64,000 nucleotides of DNA from Bilabrum cf. latius (Eukaryota; Bigyra: Bicosoecida; Bigyra; Bicosoecida). This document shows, one piece after another, positions 1-10,713 of the stretch. The notes under the pieces are model-generated. The model saw only the letters and a list, made by a program, of their open reading frames with translations. It was not told the origin of the DNA and searched no databases. The DNA lies in contig OZ237742.1 of NCBI GenBank assembly GCA_965178125.1, forward strand, positions 124,001 through 188,000, in the 5' to 3' direction. How positions within the stretch are numbered: position 1 is the stretch's first letter; every line of letters begins with the position of its first letter. The position numbers were made by a program, and so were the translations under genes.

Positions 1-3000
1 GCGGTGTCCCCTTGCCGCAGATTTTCAAAGGGTGCCGCATAGAGGTGGACGGCCGAACGCAACCGCCATTCTCTGAGCTGTAGCTGTTAGTGGGCGAGCG
101 AGGCGGTCGTGTCGTTCTCTACGGGGGTGGGAAAACAGATCTTACCCACTTGATTTGCGGCAGGCTCCCAGAGACGAAGCTTCGAGACTACGCCCGTAGC
201 CTGCGCAAGCTCCCGGTCGTGTCTGCAAGCTGGGTGGTGCAGTCGTGTAGAGAAGGCAGGTTGTTAGACCCGTGGGGTTTTGTCCTGCCTGCCTTGCGGC
301 GCGCAGCCCTGGGAGGCCCCCACTCGTCCTCGTCCTCGTCCGGGCCCGTCGGCAGCGGGGCACCCAGTCCCTTCCTGGCCAGCCTCTGGGGGAACAGCAG
401 CAATGTATCCAAGGGAGGACCCAGCCGTACCACTGCAGCACTGCGGCACGGGCAGACTATCGCTGTTCGTCCTGCCGCGCCCCAGCCCGACGGGCTTCCG
501 GAGGAGCGCCCGCAGTCGTTCACCGGCGGTGCCCCCCCTTCGCACTCGGGCAAGAGCAGCCGACAGGACCCTGACTTTGTCCGGAACTACTTCCGCAACT
601 CCAGGCTGCACTTCATAGGAGAGGCCAAGCAACACATGCAGCACCTCATCGTGCGCACGCTCAGGGCGCTGGGGGGGTAGGCAGGGCAGGGGATCGTGGC
701 CATGCGCACCGTGGGTCAGGGTCAGGGTCAGGGTCAGGGTCAGGGTCAGGGTCAGGGTCAGGGCCAGGGTCAGGGTCAGGGACGCGGGGGCAAGGGCGAG
801 GGCGGACCTGGCAAAGACGGGGGCGCGAGCGCCAGCGGCCAGGCATCTGCTGCATTGGGAGGCGCTGCGCATGGCAGCTCCACCGCTAGGTCCAGCACGA
901 AGCATAGCGGATCCTCGGCAGCGGCTGCCGACCGTAGCCGGTCCCGCAGGCGCGGCGAGCGGTGGATCGCGCACGTGGACATGGACTGTTTTTTTGCCTC
1001 TGTGGCTCTGCTGCGCCGCCCCGAGTTCAAGTCTAGGCCGGTGGCCGTGAGTCACGTGGTGGACGGCTCGGAGTATTCCACCACGCAGGCCAGCGGTGAG
1101 ATCTCTAGCTGCAACTACCTCGCGAGAGCAAACGGCGTGCGCGGAGGCATGTGGCTCAAAGAGGCGCGCCGGCTGTGCCCCGCGCTCGTGGTGCTGCCCT
1201 ACGATTTTGATCTCATCGCTAGGGTGGCAGCCCGGGTCGTGGCCCTGTTCTGCCGCACGGCTCGCGTGGTGGAAGCGGTCTCCGTTGACGAGGCCTACCT
1301 GGACCTGGGCTCTGACCCTGCCCCCGATGAGACGATCCGCAAACTGCGAGCTGCCATCGAGAGGCAGACGGGGTGCACTGCAAGCGCGGGGATCGCGCGC
1401 AATCGACTCCTGGCCAAGCTCGCCACCTCCAGAGGCAAGCCCAACGGCTAGTTCCTGCTGCCTGACGACGACTAGAATGTCCGCGCATTCCTACGGCCGT
1501 TGCCCGCCTCGATCGTCCCTGGCATCGGCTGGGCCACCGCCCGAGAGCTGGTCAAGCGAGGGGTCCACACCGTGGGCGACCTTCAGCGCATGGGAGCCAT
1601 GGGGCTGGCTGCCGCTATGGGGGGCGCGTCTGCAGCGGCTGGAGACCGGGCGGCAGCGTCTGCGGGAGGCAGTGGCGGCCGTCGCGCCGAGCAGCTGGTG
1701 CGTGCGGACGAACTGATCCGGCTGTCTCACGGCATCGATGACAGCACCGTGGAGCTGGTGCGGCCTCGGCAGAGCGTGAGCGCGCAGGTATTTTGGGGCG
1801 TCCGCTTCCTGCAGGACGAGGGCGAGCTAGCCGAGAAGGCCATGCGGGACATCGCCAGGGAGGTGGCGGGGAGGCTGCAGCGGTTCGGGCTGGAGGAGGC
1901 ATTCGCAGAGGGCGCGGTGGCGGAGGCAGATCTAGTGGGAATTCAACGCGGAGAGCGGGGTGCGGGAGCTCGTGCATCAGTCGACGAAAGTAGAAGTAAT
2001 ATGGGAAATACCGTAGATAGTAGTGGCAGGCATGGCACATCAGCGAGCGATGGGACCGGCGATCCGCGGGATGCAGTTGCTGTTTCCAGGAAGGGTGGCG
2101 GAGATGTGTCTGCATCGGCGACTGGCGCGCCTGCTGCTTCTTTGACAGGTATGTCTGGCAGCTTGGCGGCCTCATCCCAGAACAACTTCGAGCCGACCGA
2201 CAACACGGCTGCGCTTCTGCGCGCTGCGGTGGAGCTGCGGCCTGCCGATGACGCATCGCTGAGTGTGACCACCCTGCTGGATCCTTCCAAGCACAGCAAG
2301 GGCGAAGCACGGCCTGTGTAGGCCAGTGAAGACCCATTCGCCCACGTTCAGAACCCGGAAAGGTATTGTCTCGTGGGCAGGAGGGTCGGCGTGGTGGTCA
2401 AGCGGCGGCGCCCGAATGCGAAGCTGCCGTGGAAGAGTCTGGGGCACGGCGAATGCGAGGACTTTTCCAGAACCAAAGTGCTCCCGCAGCACACTGGAAG
2501 CGCGAGAAATATTGGGGAAGCGGCGGTGGAGCTATTACGGGGGCTGGGGTTCTCTCCCTTCGAGCTGCGGGGCCTGAGCGTGAAGGTGGAGGACTTGCGC
2601 CGACCGTGGAGGGAGAGGGAATGGGCCAAGGGGGGCGCACTGGCGAGACATTTCCAGAAAATGGAACGAATCAAGGGACAGGGCGGAGATCTTGGAAATG
2701 TAGGCGAACAAGGACCTGAGCCCGATTCAGAGGGAAGTAAGAGACGCAGTCCATGCATGGAGGTGGAACAGCACGGTGAGCCCACCAGCAGCCTTGCAGG
2801 CGGCGAGGGGCTCTAGCCTGGCAGAAGTGCGGTCGGTCGATGGGAGGGTGGCACGGTTGGGGGCAAGCGCGACCGCCGTAGCAATTTGGAAGATAGCAGC
2901 CCCATGGAGCTTGGGCAACGAGATTCCAAACGGAGGCGAAGAGATGTGGGCGGAAGGAGCGGCACTGCCAGTCCTAGCCCACCACTCCAAGATGGCACAG

Positions 3001-3892
3001 TGCCTCAGAAAGCTGTGTCTCCATCGCACGGAGCAGGCGCGCACCATGACCCCCTGCAGGAGTCCTCTGATGTGGTGGATCTGCTGGGCGATGATTCCGT
3101 GCTGCAGACACAGGACGTGGTCGATGGTGAGCCTCCAGCCGCACCCAAGGGTATAGGGTGTATTTTGCCTCCAAATTCACATGTGCGCGGTGACCAACCA
3201 GTCGAACAAGGTCGGAGACTTACAACTCGCCAGCGTGCATCGAATGCAGCTGGTGGGGGAATAGGCAGACCCAGCCGAAGAGGTATCTCGGGCCGGCACC
3301 GTACCGCCAATGTGACTGGCAGCGCCCCAAAAGGGCTGGGTGTGCAGTTCACGTTCAGTCAGTACGGTGCTGCGGCCATGGAGGCTGCAGCAGGCGTCCG
3401 CTCTGATGCACGCGGAAACGGCGATGCTGGCGCAGCAAGCAAGGGAGCTGATCATGATGCATCGCTCGGGTTGGGCAAGCTGGATCCAAGCATTGGTGTC
3501 GTGGATTTGGTCGATTGCTCGTAGCTGGCGAGCAGCCAAGACGCGACGGCGCGAGGAGATGCTAACCGTCCGGTTGCCCCAGCCCTGAAACCGGAGGACA
3601 TTGCAAATCGTCTGCGCGCCCAGCTGCAGGCCCGCCGCCGCGCCGCTCACGTAAAGTCAGGCTTCTCGCGGGCAGCCTTCCTGGGCAAGGAAGTCCTGGG
3701 TGTCGAGCCTGTGGAGGAGATTGGAAATGGGCAGGAGGGGGCTTCGGGGTATGGAGGCAGTGTGGGGGGTGGAATAGGAAGGGGGGCTCTGGAGAGCGGC
3801 ATGGCCGACCGGGGCAGGGGCATCGTTCGCGCACAGCACGGCCAGGTCGACCGACGGCCAGCTGCTGGGTCTGGACAGCAACTGAGGGGCCA

Positions 3893-3936
<44 letters not shown>

Positions 3937-4679
3937 CCGCTCATGGGTCCGGTAGCATGCCAACCTCCTCAAGCGGGACCTCAGGCTCGCTGCAACTGCC
4001 GGCGCCCCGCCGTTTCGGTGTCTCAGTGTCCCATGGCGTCGAGCTGCTGTCTTACATGCCAGGCATGGATCTGTCGTCGCATCTGCCTCCACTCACACCC
4101 ACCCGAGGCCAAGCATCGGTGTCCTCGGCCTCGCTCGGTGCCTCAGCTGGGATGGTCCAGTGGACCAGAGCACTAGTCTCCAGCCAAGGGCAAGGATCGT
4201 CTCAGGGGCATCGCGGGGAGGATGGGAATGCGGCTTATGACGGGTGCACTTCCACCGGTTGGCGCCTGCTCGTGCAGGACATCCACACCGCGTAGAGCTA
4301 GAGAGGGGAAGAGCCAGTTGCCGAAGGTTCTCATGAATGTGAAGCCAGCACGTTTGAATGGGATTTGGGAGGGGACTGGCGCCAGGTGCAGCGCAAGCTG
4401 CGCGCATGGAGGAGTGCTGCATGGGGCGACCATCGCTGGCCAGTGGGCCCCCCACCAGCTGATGCTAGCGCTGATCTCGTGTCCTTGGGGCTGGAGCTGG
4501 CTAGCTGCAGGCGAGACGCCGATGCGCGGGTCCTGTGCCGCATGCTGCTGCGTTGGGCGCAGGAAGTAGAGACTGTGAGTGCGACTACAACTGCGGGCGA
4601 GTGGGCTGTGCAATTTCGTCAAGCGGCAGAAGGCATCCAGAAGGAGGTGCAGCGCGTGCTGGGCCTGAGCCTAGTGTGA
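1..4679 (+). CDS. REV1: REV1, Y-family translesion DNA polymerase (5'-truncated by window edge)
   Basis: Deoxycytidyl transferase and scaffold of translesion synthesis in the nucleus. The frame (codons starting at 3) runs to TGA at 4677 if TAG is sense; about 1,558 residues are visible and the N-terminus lies outside the window. Domain order: BRCT (residues about 8-96, IFKG to PWGFVLP), Gly-Gln tract (236-260), polymerase palm with WIAHVDMDCFFAS (about 321) and SVDEAYLDL (about 426), the NGMW-like GGMWLKEA helix typical of REV1, KPNG-TAG-F entering thumb and little finger (to about 864), a low-complexity linker with 13 Ser (1299-1311), and the C-terminal REV7/polymerase-binding domain (about 1430-1558). 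In-frame TAGs lie at 81, 678, 1449, 1473, 2319, 2814, 3522, 4293 and 4299. The codon at 1449 falls on the Gln of the conserved KPNGQ motif. No intron is needed. Family call is firm. Confidence 0.95.
711..783 (+). repeat. GGTCAG hexanucleotide array coding Gly-Gln
   Basis: About twelve tandem copies of a six-base unit inside REV1, with one variant copy (ggccag). The period of six keeps the frame, so the array encodes alternating Gly and Gln in the linker between the BRCT domain and the polymerase core. It is a coding microsatellite and probably length-polymorphic. Confidence 0.9.
3897..3935 (+). repeat. (AGC)13 trinucleotide run coding poly-Ser
   Basis: Thirteen uninterrupted AGC codons in the low-complexity linker of REV1 just before the C-terminal domain. 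Because the run is read as AGC it gives serine, not the glutamine that CAG would give. Confidence 0.9.
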
Positions 4680-4689
4680 TGGATGACGC

Positions 4690-4845
4690 ACCCTGCTGAG
4701 CTCCACCCTACTGACCCATTTCCCCCTGGTGGGCGTTAGCATATACGTTGCCTCCGCCGCCCGCTGTCAGCACCCTGTCCTGCTGCCAGTTGTGGTCCAA
4801 CTCTGCCCTGCCGTTGGCGACCGCCGCCGTGCCAGTGGCAACTTG
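4690..4845 (-). mobile_element. Degraded 3' end fragment of the LINE-type element
   Basis: This stretch, starting 11 bases after the REV1 stop, matches with many substitutions the low-coordinate (3') ends of the elements at 15.1 kb and 46.05 kb. Shared words include gagctccaccct, gacccatttccccctgg and gccgcccgctg. Read on the minus strand it gives a weak version of the same C-terminal tail, with QGEMG and GGA..GGN motifs. It is the oldest of three copies and severely 5'-truncated. The rest of 4680-5105 holds a (TTCG)n run at 4902-4918 and no gene that I can see. Confidence 0.75.
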
Positions 4846-5105
4846 AAGGTTTCAAAGTTGTTCCGGTATGATTGCGCACGCGTGTAGAAAATCAAGATAC
4901 GTTCGTTCGTTCGTTCGTAGATCTAATTGCATTCAGTTGATCGCTTGCTAAAAATCCTAGGCGCTACAAGAACATTCCATGCATATGTAGTGGATACGCA
5001 GTCGACACTGCTGCACTGCTTGTCCGTGATATTGAGTACCTCTGAACTTAGCGCTGGGTAATTACGGAGGGAGCTCAAACGAACTTGCACCAAGTTGTAT
5101 TCGGT

Positions 5106-6743
5106 ATGAAGAGAGCATCGTTTGCTTCAGCCGCAATCATGCGTACCATAACACCGCATTCGTGCAAGTCTATGCCCTTCGGCAAGCAAGCACGCAAAGT
5201 TACCCTGGCTGCTATTGAAACATCTTGTGATGACAGCTGCGCTGCCGTTGTTCGTGGAAAAGCTTGGAGGCGACGAGACATCTTGAAAGCATCTGGCCCA
5301 CGTAGCCATCGACCTCTCGTTACGCTGCCGAGGCTCGAGACGCTGTGGTCCTACAGGGCATCGCAGCATCGGGAGCATGCTCCGTTCGGAGGAATCGTGC
5401 CAGCGGTCGCTGCAGAAATGCACGACAAGAACCTCCCAGTGGCAATATCAAAGCTAAAGGATTACATGGAATCCAATAGAATCGAGCTGGACGGCGTCGC
5501 GTACACCGCTGGGCCTGGCCTGGCCATGTCATTGCGCCGAGGGTACCAGGCCGCGCAGAGGCTCGCCAGCGAGCTCGACTGCCCGCTGCTGCCCGTGCAC
5601 CACCTCGAGGGCCACGTGCTTTCATGCGCACTGACTGCAGAGCAGAGCGATTCAGAGGCCGTGTAGCTGCCATTGGCATGCCTGGTCGCGAGCGGCGGGC
5701 ACACGAGCCTGGTGCTGTCCTCAGGCCCGGGGCAGTTCCAGGTGCTGGGGGAGACTCTGGACGACGCGCTGGGCGAGGCCTGGGACAAGGCCGCCAGGAT
5801 GTGCTATGCGCACGAGCATGCACAGCGGCTGTGGGAAGACAGAAACAAGGACAGGGACAAAGATGGGCACGGAGGCAGAGGCATGGGGGCCGTAGAGGTC
5901 TCCTCCGCCTCGGCTTCGAGGTCGACGAGGCCCGTCCACTACGGCGCCTGCCTCGAGTGGCTGGCCGGGGAGATGCAAGGGGACCCCGACGCCGTGTCTC
6001 TGCCTTTGCCCATGCGCAGCCCGCGGGTGCTGCAGCGGCAGGCGAGCACAGGTCGCTGGGACTTCAGCTTCGCAGGCCTCAAGACGGCGTTCGAACGGGC
6101 AGTCCTTGAGCGCGGCGGGGCTGAAGCGGCCCGCAGCGACGTGCGCCTGGCTGCCGACTTGGCTGCGTCGTTCCAGGCAGCTGCAGTGCGCCATGTGGTG
6201 ACCCAGCTGGATGGGGCTTTCGGCAGCATCGTCGCATAGTCAGAGCGGTGGGGTCGGCTGCAAGCGGCGGCTGCTGGAGGGAGGTCCCAGCCTCCCTCCC
6301 AAAGCAAGGCCGGGCACTTGACCGATTCAGATATGCAGGCGGGACCCGTGCAGCTTCCGGAACTGCTCGTGTGCGGCGGAGGTGCCGCTGCCAACACGGC
6401 GCTGCGTGCGGGCCTGGAGCAGGTTGCGACCAAGTTCGGCATGCGGGTGCTGTATCCGCCCCTGCAGCTGTGCACCGACAACGCCGAGATGATTGGGGCT
6501 GCAGCCGTCGCCCGCTTGGTGGACGGCGTGACACAAGCTGGGAAAGGTCGATCGATTGAGCGAGTTCCTCTCGAACACATAGATGAACGACTCGTGCTAG
6601 ATACAGCCAAGGACTAGCATGATGGTAGCTTGCTGTTTCTTGAGGGCGGAGCAGAGGCCGGGGCGGGGCCGTACACGCCACGATGGCCGCTCGGATAGCC
6701 TATGCCGGCCTACGGGCCCAGTGGCAAGTATCTGGTCGCGTGA
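5106..6743 (+). CDS. OSGEPL1: tRNA N6-adenosine threonylcarbamoyltransferase, mitochondrial TsaD/Qri7 type
   Basis: Transfers the threonylcarbamoyl group to A37 of ANN-decoding tRNAs (t6A). Length is about 545 residues. Features in order: a basic, hydroxylated N-terminal extension of about 35 residues fitting a mitochondrial presequence, ETSCDDS (about 38), [24 protein letters not shown], the metal-binding HHLEGH (about 165), [10 protein letters not shown], the ANTALR and [12 protein letters not shown] nucleotide-binding segments, and the C-terminal PRWPLG block that marks the end of the family. TAG occurs in frame at 5664, 6237, 6615 and 6696; family motifs lie on both sides of each, so they cannot be terminators. 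The stop is TGA at 6741. I chose ATG 5106; no upstream in-frame ATG is evident. A cytosolic Kae1 would lack the presequence and the long internal insert near residue 240. Confidence 0.93.
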
Positions 6744-7262
6744 TTGCATGCCAGTGGGAACCCAGCGGCAAGCGCAGTAGTAGAGCAGACGGTGCTGATT
6801 CAGCCTATCATGCCACCCGCTGGGCAGGTGCACCTTCGGGTCACCACCCACTGGTCGACTAGGATTCACAGTCCGCTGATTGACCAGACTCGGTTTCTTA
6901 AGACACAGAAGAAGCGGTAACTACTAGTGGAAGCGGAGGGCAGTGCTGCGGTATTGGGGCAGTCTAGTAGACTCTAGTGCCGGCGAGGACAACACAGGAA
7001 GGGGCATGAGCAGAGGCCGTGCAGGCTCCTTTCGACGTCGGGAGTGATGAAGGTAGAGTTGCATATTCAAGTCGATGCGATCTAGTGTCATTGCCTATGA
7101 AGATGATCCGATCCGATCCGATCCAGACTCGGAGCTGGAACAAGTGCATTGCCGCTAGGCCTATTTACAAAGAACTCCCCAACCCCACAGACTAGGAGTA
7201 CCAACCACTCGCATGGTCATGAATGGATGACCGTAATTGTTGGAGCGTGACTTGCTGCGAAC
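6744..7262. other. Intergenic region, TsaD to glycosyltransferase
   Basis: 519 bases between two genes on the same strand. It contains a short (GATCC)4-like run near 7107-7127 and several short open stretches without family resemblance. I see no RNA gene or clear promoter motif here. Confidence 0.6.
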
Positions 7263-10200
7263 ATGCGGAGGGCCACTAAATCATGCATGCGTTACCTTCA
7301 TTGGTTTCGCTCTGGCGTTAGCGGAGTATATACGAAATGGAACGCGACTATGTATATGTGTGTGGTTGTTATACTAATATTTGTTGTGTGGACTGCGTGG
7401 GTGCAGCCAGGATACGAACGGGTTGATCGAAGTGCTCCCTCGCAGTTTCAGACCCTCTTGCGCCAGTGCTAGCTTGAGCTATCCAAAGGTGCAACCCTTC
7501 TAGCGGAGTTCAGAAACGAGATTATTAGTCCTACTTAGGAGTCGGGCTCCTTACGCGGCCGGCCTCAATTACCGCTGCTCGTGCATGTCTCATACGAAGC
7601 CCAGGGCGTTGCTTCCTTTGGGGGACTAGGAGCGGCTGTATCAAAAATGCTCGCTGGGCATGAGTCCGGAGCAGTGGTGCTGCTACCATATTTTGGGATG
7701 CTGAGAAACCATAGCTCTGCGGTGCAGCGCGAAAACCTCCGTCACTTATTTTCGCACAGAGTCGCCTGTGGGCTGCCCTCTGTACCGATCACAGAAATGT
7801 CGACCGACGCGGCAACAACACCACCGCTTGTTTCCACTTCGAACGTGATCAACGCATCGTTCGAATTTTGGGTCACCAGAGGTCCCGGCGATTCGCTGGC
7901 TGTGCTGGTGCAGCCGCCGTCTGAGCTAGACTATTTTGCGCAGGTGCGCAGCCGGCAGGACCTGTACCCAGTGCCAGGTCCAGAATCAGGTGCGGTGGCG
8001 CTCCGGGTGTTTGCGCAGGGGGCGGCGATTGCGCTGGCAGCCCTGTGTCCTGCCACCCCTGCGGCTGGAGGAGGTGTTGATGTTGATGTTGGCGGTGGTC
8101 CGTCGTGCCTGGGGGCGGTGTTTCACGGCGCGAACATGGGCCGGGCCTTGATTGCCGCGCGACAGCTGCCCGCAGATCCGAGGCAGGTGCTGTAGGTGTC
8201 ACCAGAGTTGCGCATGCTGTACTTCATCCACGACGGGCTCAGCGAGATCTCTCAGTTCCTCCTGGAGAGCGACCTCCAGGACAGGCTCGGAGCGGGGGCC
8301 GCACGCGCACTAGGCGCTGGTCCGGTGCCACCTGAGGAAGTGTGGTCCCCGCTGCGACTGGCAAAAGAATTACGGAGGGCGCCGCTGCCGGGTCTAGAGG
8401 CCATGGCAGTGGCCAGTACCCTGCACCACCGGACAGGGAACATCCTTGGCCTGACGGCCCTGGCTGCACTGCACGCAGACGCAGTGTCCCCCGTGTCCTC
8501 CTCTCTGGCCAGGGCCCTACTGCCTGGAGGGGAGGTCCTCAGCCTGGGCCACACATCGAGGGCTCTCCTCGCGATGCACAGGGCGGGCCGCCTGTGGGCG
8601 ATTGCACCGGCAGCTCCAGAGCCCGACCCTGCGCTTGGGCTGCCCTCGGTGGACCAGGGCAAGTTGGATCCAGAGGGGGCTGCCCAACGGCTGTGGGCTG
8701 CCAAGGCCAGGGCCAGGACAGAGCTGCTGGGTGAAGGCTTCAGCGGGGAGCTGGCACCTGCCGGCAGTGCGGAGGGTCGGCGGTTCGTGGTTCTGTTCGT
8801 GGGCCGCTTCGAGGCCAACAAGGGGGCTGCGATGGTGGTGCCAGTGGGGCGCGAGGTGTGCGAGCAGGGCGGGCACACGGTGGTGATGTCGACGGGCCCA
8901 CAGGACGAGGTAGGTCGGCGGGCGTGGGAAGATCTGCATGCGTGGCGGGAAGCATCGCCGTAGTGCGTGACGTTGGTGGGAGGTCGGGATCAGGTCCGGG
9001 GCCGTCTGGCGCGGGCTGCAGCTGACGTATGCGTGGTGCCATCGTGGCTGGAGGGATTCAGCACGGTTGCAGTGGAAGCTCTGCAGCATGGCTGCTTCCT
9101 TGTGGCCTCTGACACAGTTGGGCTGCGGGAGCACGTACAGCTGGGAAATGCTGGGGATGTAGTGAGTTGGCCCGCGAGCATGAGTGTGGATGCTCAAGCA
9201 TAGGCAGAAAATGCAGCGTATGTCGCTGGGCCGCGCTCTGGTTCTCTTGATCATAGTGTCGTATCAAGTTCAGGGCAGACACACCATGCCAGCAGTCCAC
9301 TGCAGATGTGGGAGAGCGCTCCGCGGCAGGCGCATGGGCTCCCGCCAGGGTGTGTCGACAGCAGTGCGGCCTCGTTTCGGCTGGACGCCTCCTCTAGGCT
9401 GCCTGCCCATCGCGAGGCGGCCCTGTCCTCGGCGCGGACTCGCGCGGCAGCAATGGCAGCTATGCTAGGCGGGGTGGAAAACTTGAGGCGATGTGGTGTG
9501 AGGGGTGCTAGCCGTGCGGCGGTCCGCTCGCTAGGTCGACTGCCGACCCCTCGCTCCGTTGCTCGGCGCATCGCTGACGCTCTCCATGGCAGATGGGCTC
9601 AGGACTAGGCCCCGGTGCGAGACGGTCGACTCGCGCGCATGCGACTGCTCGGCCACGTATTCGCGCCATTCTTGGCAGCCAGGCGTGTGGCACAGCTGCA
9701 CGTTAGCCTTGCGGCGCCCCATGTTCCAGATGCACCGCGGCAAGGCTTGCTGATTGGTAGGCTGCGGCAGGATCCAGGGGTGTTGCAGACACGGGGGGAT
9801 CGCGGCTTTGAGGTGATTCCACGCACTCGATCGCAAGAAGAAGCTGCTGTCGCGGCAGTTCGCTGGATCGGGATTCGCTCCCACATGCCTGCACGGCAAC
9901 CCAGCTCGACGATGCCATTCTACGGAGCCACGGTGGGGGTTCGGCTGCAAATCAGTGCCTGCAAGTACCTGGAGGCGAGAGGCCTTGAGGAGGGGGCGGG
10001 CCAGCACGTCCGTATCATGGCAGAACTCAGTGCCTTCGGGCACGGTGCCCTGCAAGGCCACGGCATCGAGCTACACCATGGTCCCGACCAGTGCTGCGGT
10101 CATCTATACGTCCTACTGGACCTGTCGCTTGCAATTCCGGACATGATTGAGTTAGTCCTGATCGTGCAGGCGCTGGACAATACAAGCTAGCAAGGTAGCA

Positions 10201-10325
10201 GTTCTGACCCTACCACAGACTTGGGGCCTGCAGCGACGGGTGGAATACGTGCGCCTTCAATCAACAGTGTTGGTATCTCTGTCAATGACATGGAGCTGTT
10301 GGCTGGCTTGATCAGTTCTCCATGA
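7263..10325 (+). CDS. Type II membrane GT4/GT5-like glycosyltransferase, paralog A
   Basis: About 1,020 residues. A short cytosolic head precedes one membrane anchor (MYMCVVVILIFVVWTAWV, about 30-47), as in Golgi glycosyltransferases. The N-lobe begins HVSYEAQGVASFGGLG (about 104), resembling the glycogen/starch synthase SxEvxPxxkvGGLG loop. The C-lobe has VVLFVGRFEANKG (about 511) and, near 590-615, VVPSWLEGFSTVAVEAL, the acidic-pair region of GT-B retaining enzymes. A C-terminal region of about 250 residues is unassigned. TAG codons at 7470, 7536, 8193, 8961, 9201, 9606 and 10188 are read through; the stop is TGA at 10323. It faces a paralog on the other strand with 388 bases between the stops. 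Donor and acceptor sugars cannot be told from sequence. The glycosyltransferase call is solid; the family number is tentative. Confidence 0.85.
7885..9120 (+). repeat. Inverted duplication, arm A (nearly identical patches)
   Basis: By eye, 7885-8250 and about 8615-9120 match the reverse complement of 12770-13135 and 11915-12393 with only scattered mismatches, including a shared in-frame TAG (8961 here). The stretch between the patches and both flanks are clearly diverged. The pattern is that of two old paralogs homogenised in patches. Confidence 0.85.
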
Positions 10326-10713
10326 CGGCGTCCTCACAGCCTTTGGCGTTTTGGAGGCTAGCATACAGCGCCTGCAGGGCTATTCGTAAACTCGAAGGGG
10401 TGGGAGTGCATGTTCGTACCGAGTATGGGTACCGTTGCGGGTGACCTTTGCATGAGTGACGCACGATAGAAAGCATCCATTCAATAAGTTATGGACGGAG
10501 TGCAGGGCCCGACGGGCTGCATTTTTCGGACCTAGACCGGATCAACTTCCACCTGTACTTAGTACCGAACTAGGCCAGAAATACAGGTTAGGATACGTCC
10601 GAGGATCGATAACATCGGATCCGGATCAGATCCGGATTCTGTTCTGGATGCAGCGATCACTGGTTATAATAGAGAAATGTCTCGCTCAGCAAATTAAGCA
10701 CCGTCCGTCCACC
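10326..10713. other. Convergent intergenic spacer
   Basis: 388 bases between the two glycosyltransferase stop codons. It includes a small palindromic patch near 10616-10637 (ggatccggatcagatccgga). No gene is visible, and no obvious polyadenylation signal stands out. Confidence 0.6.

Noticed and set aside
264-1055. Long minus-strand open frame with Leu-Thr repeats opposite REV1
   Set aside because: It is the antisense of the GGTCAG repeat and of conserved REV1 sequence; composition is that of a GC-rich shadow frame.
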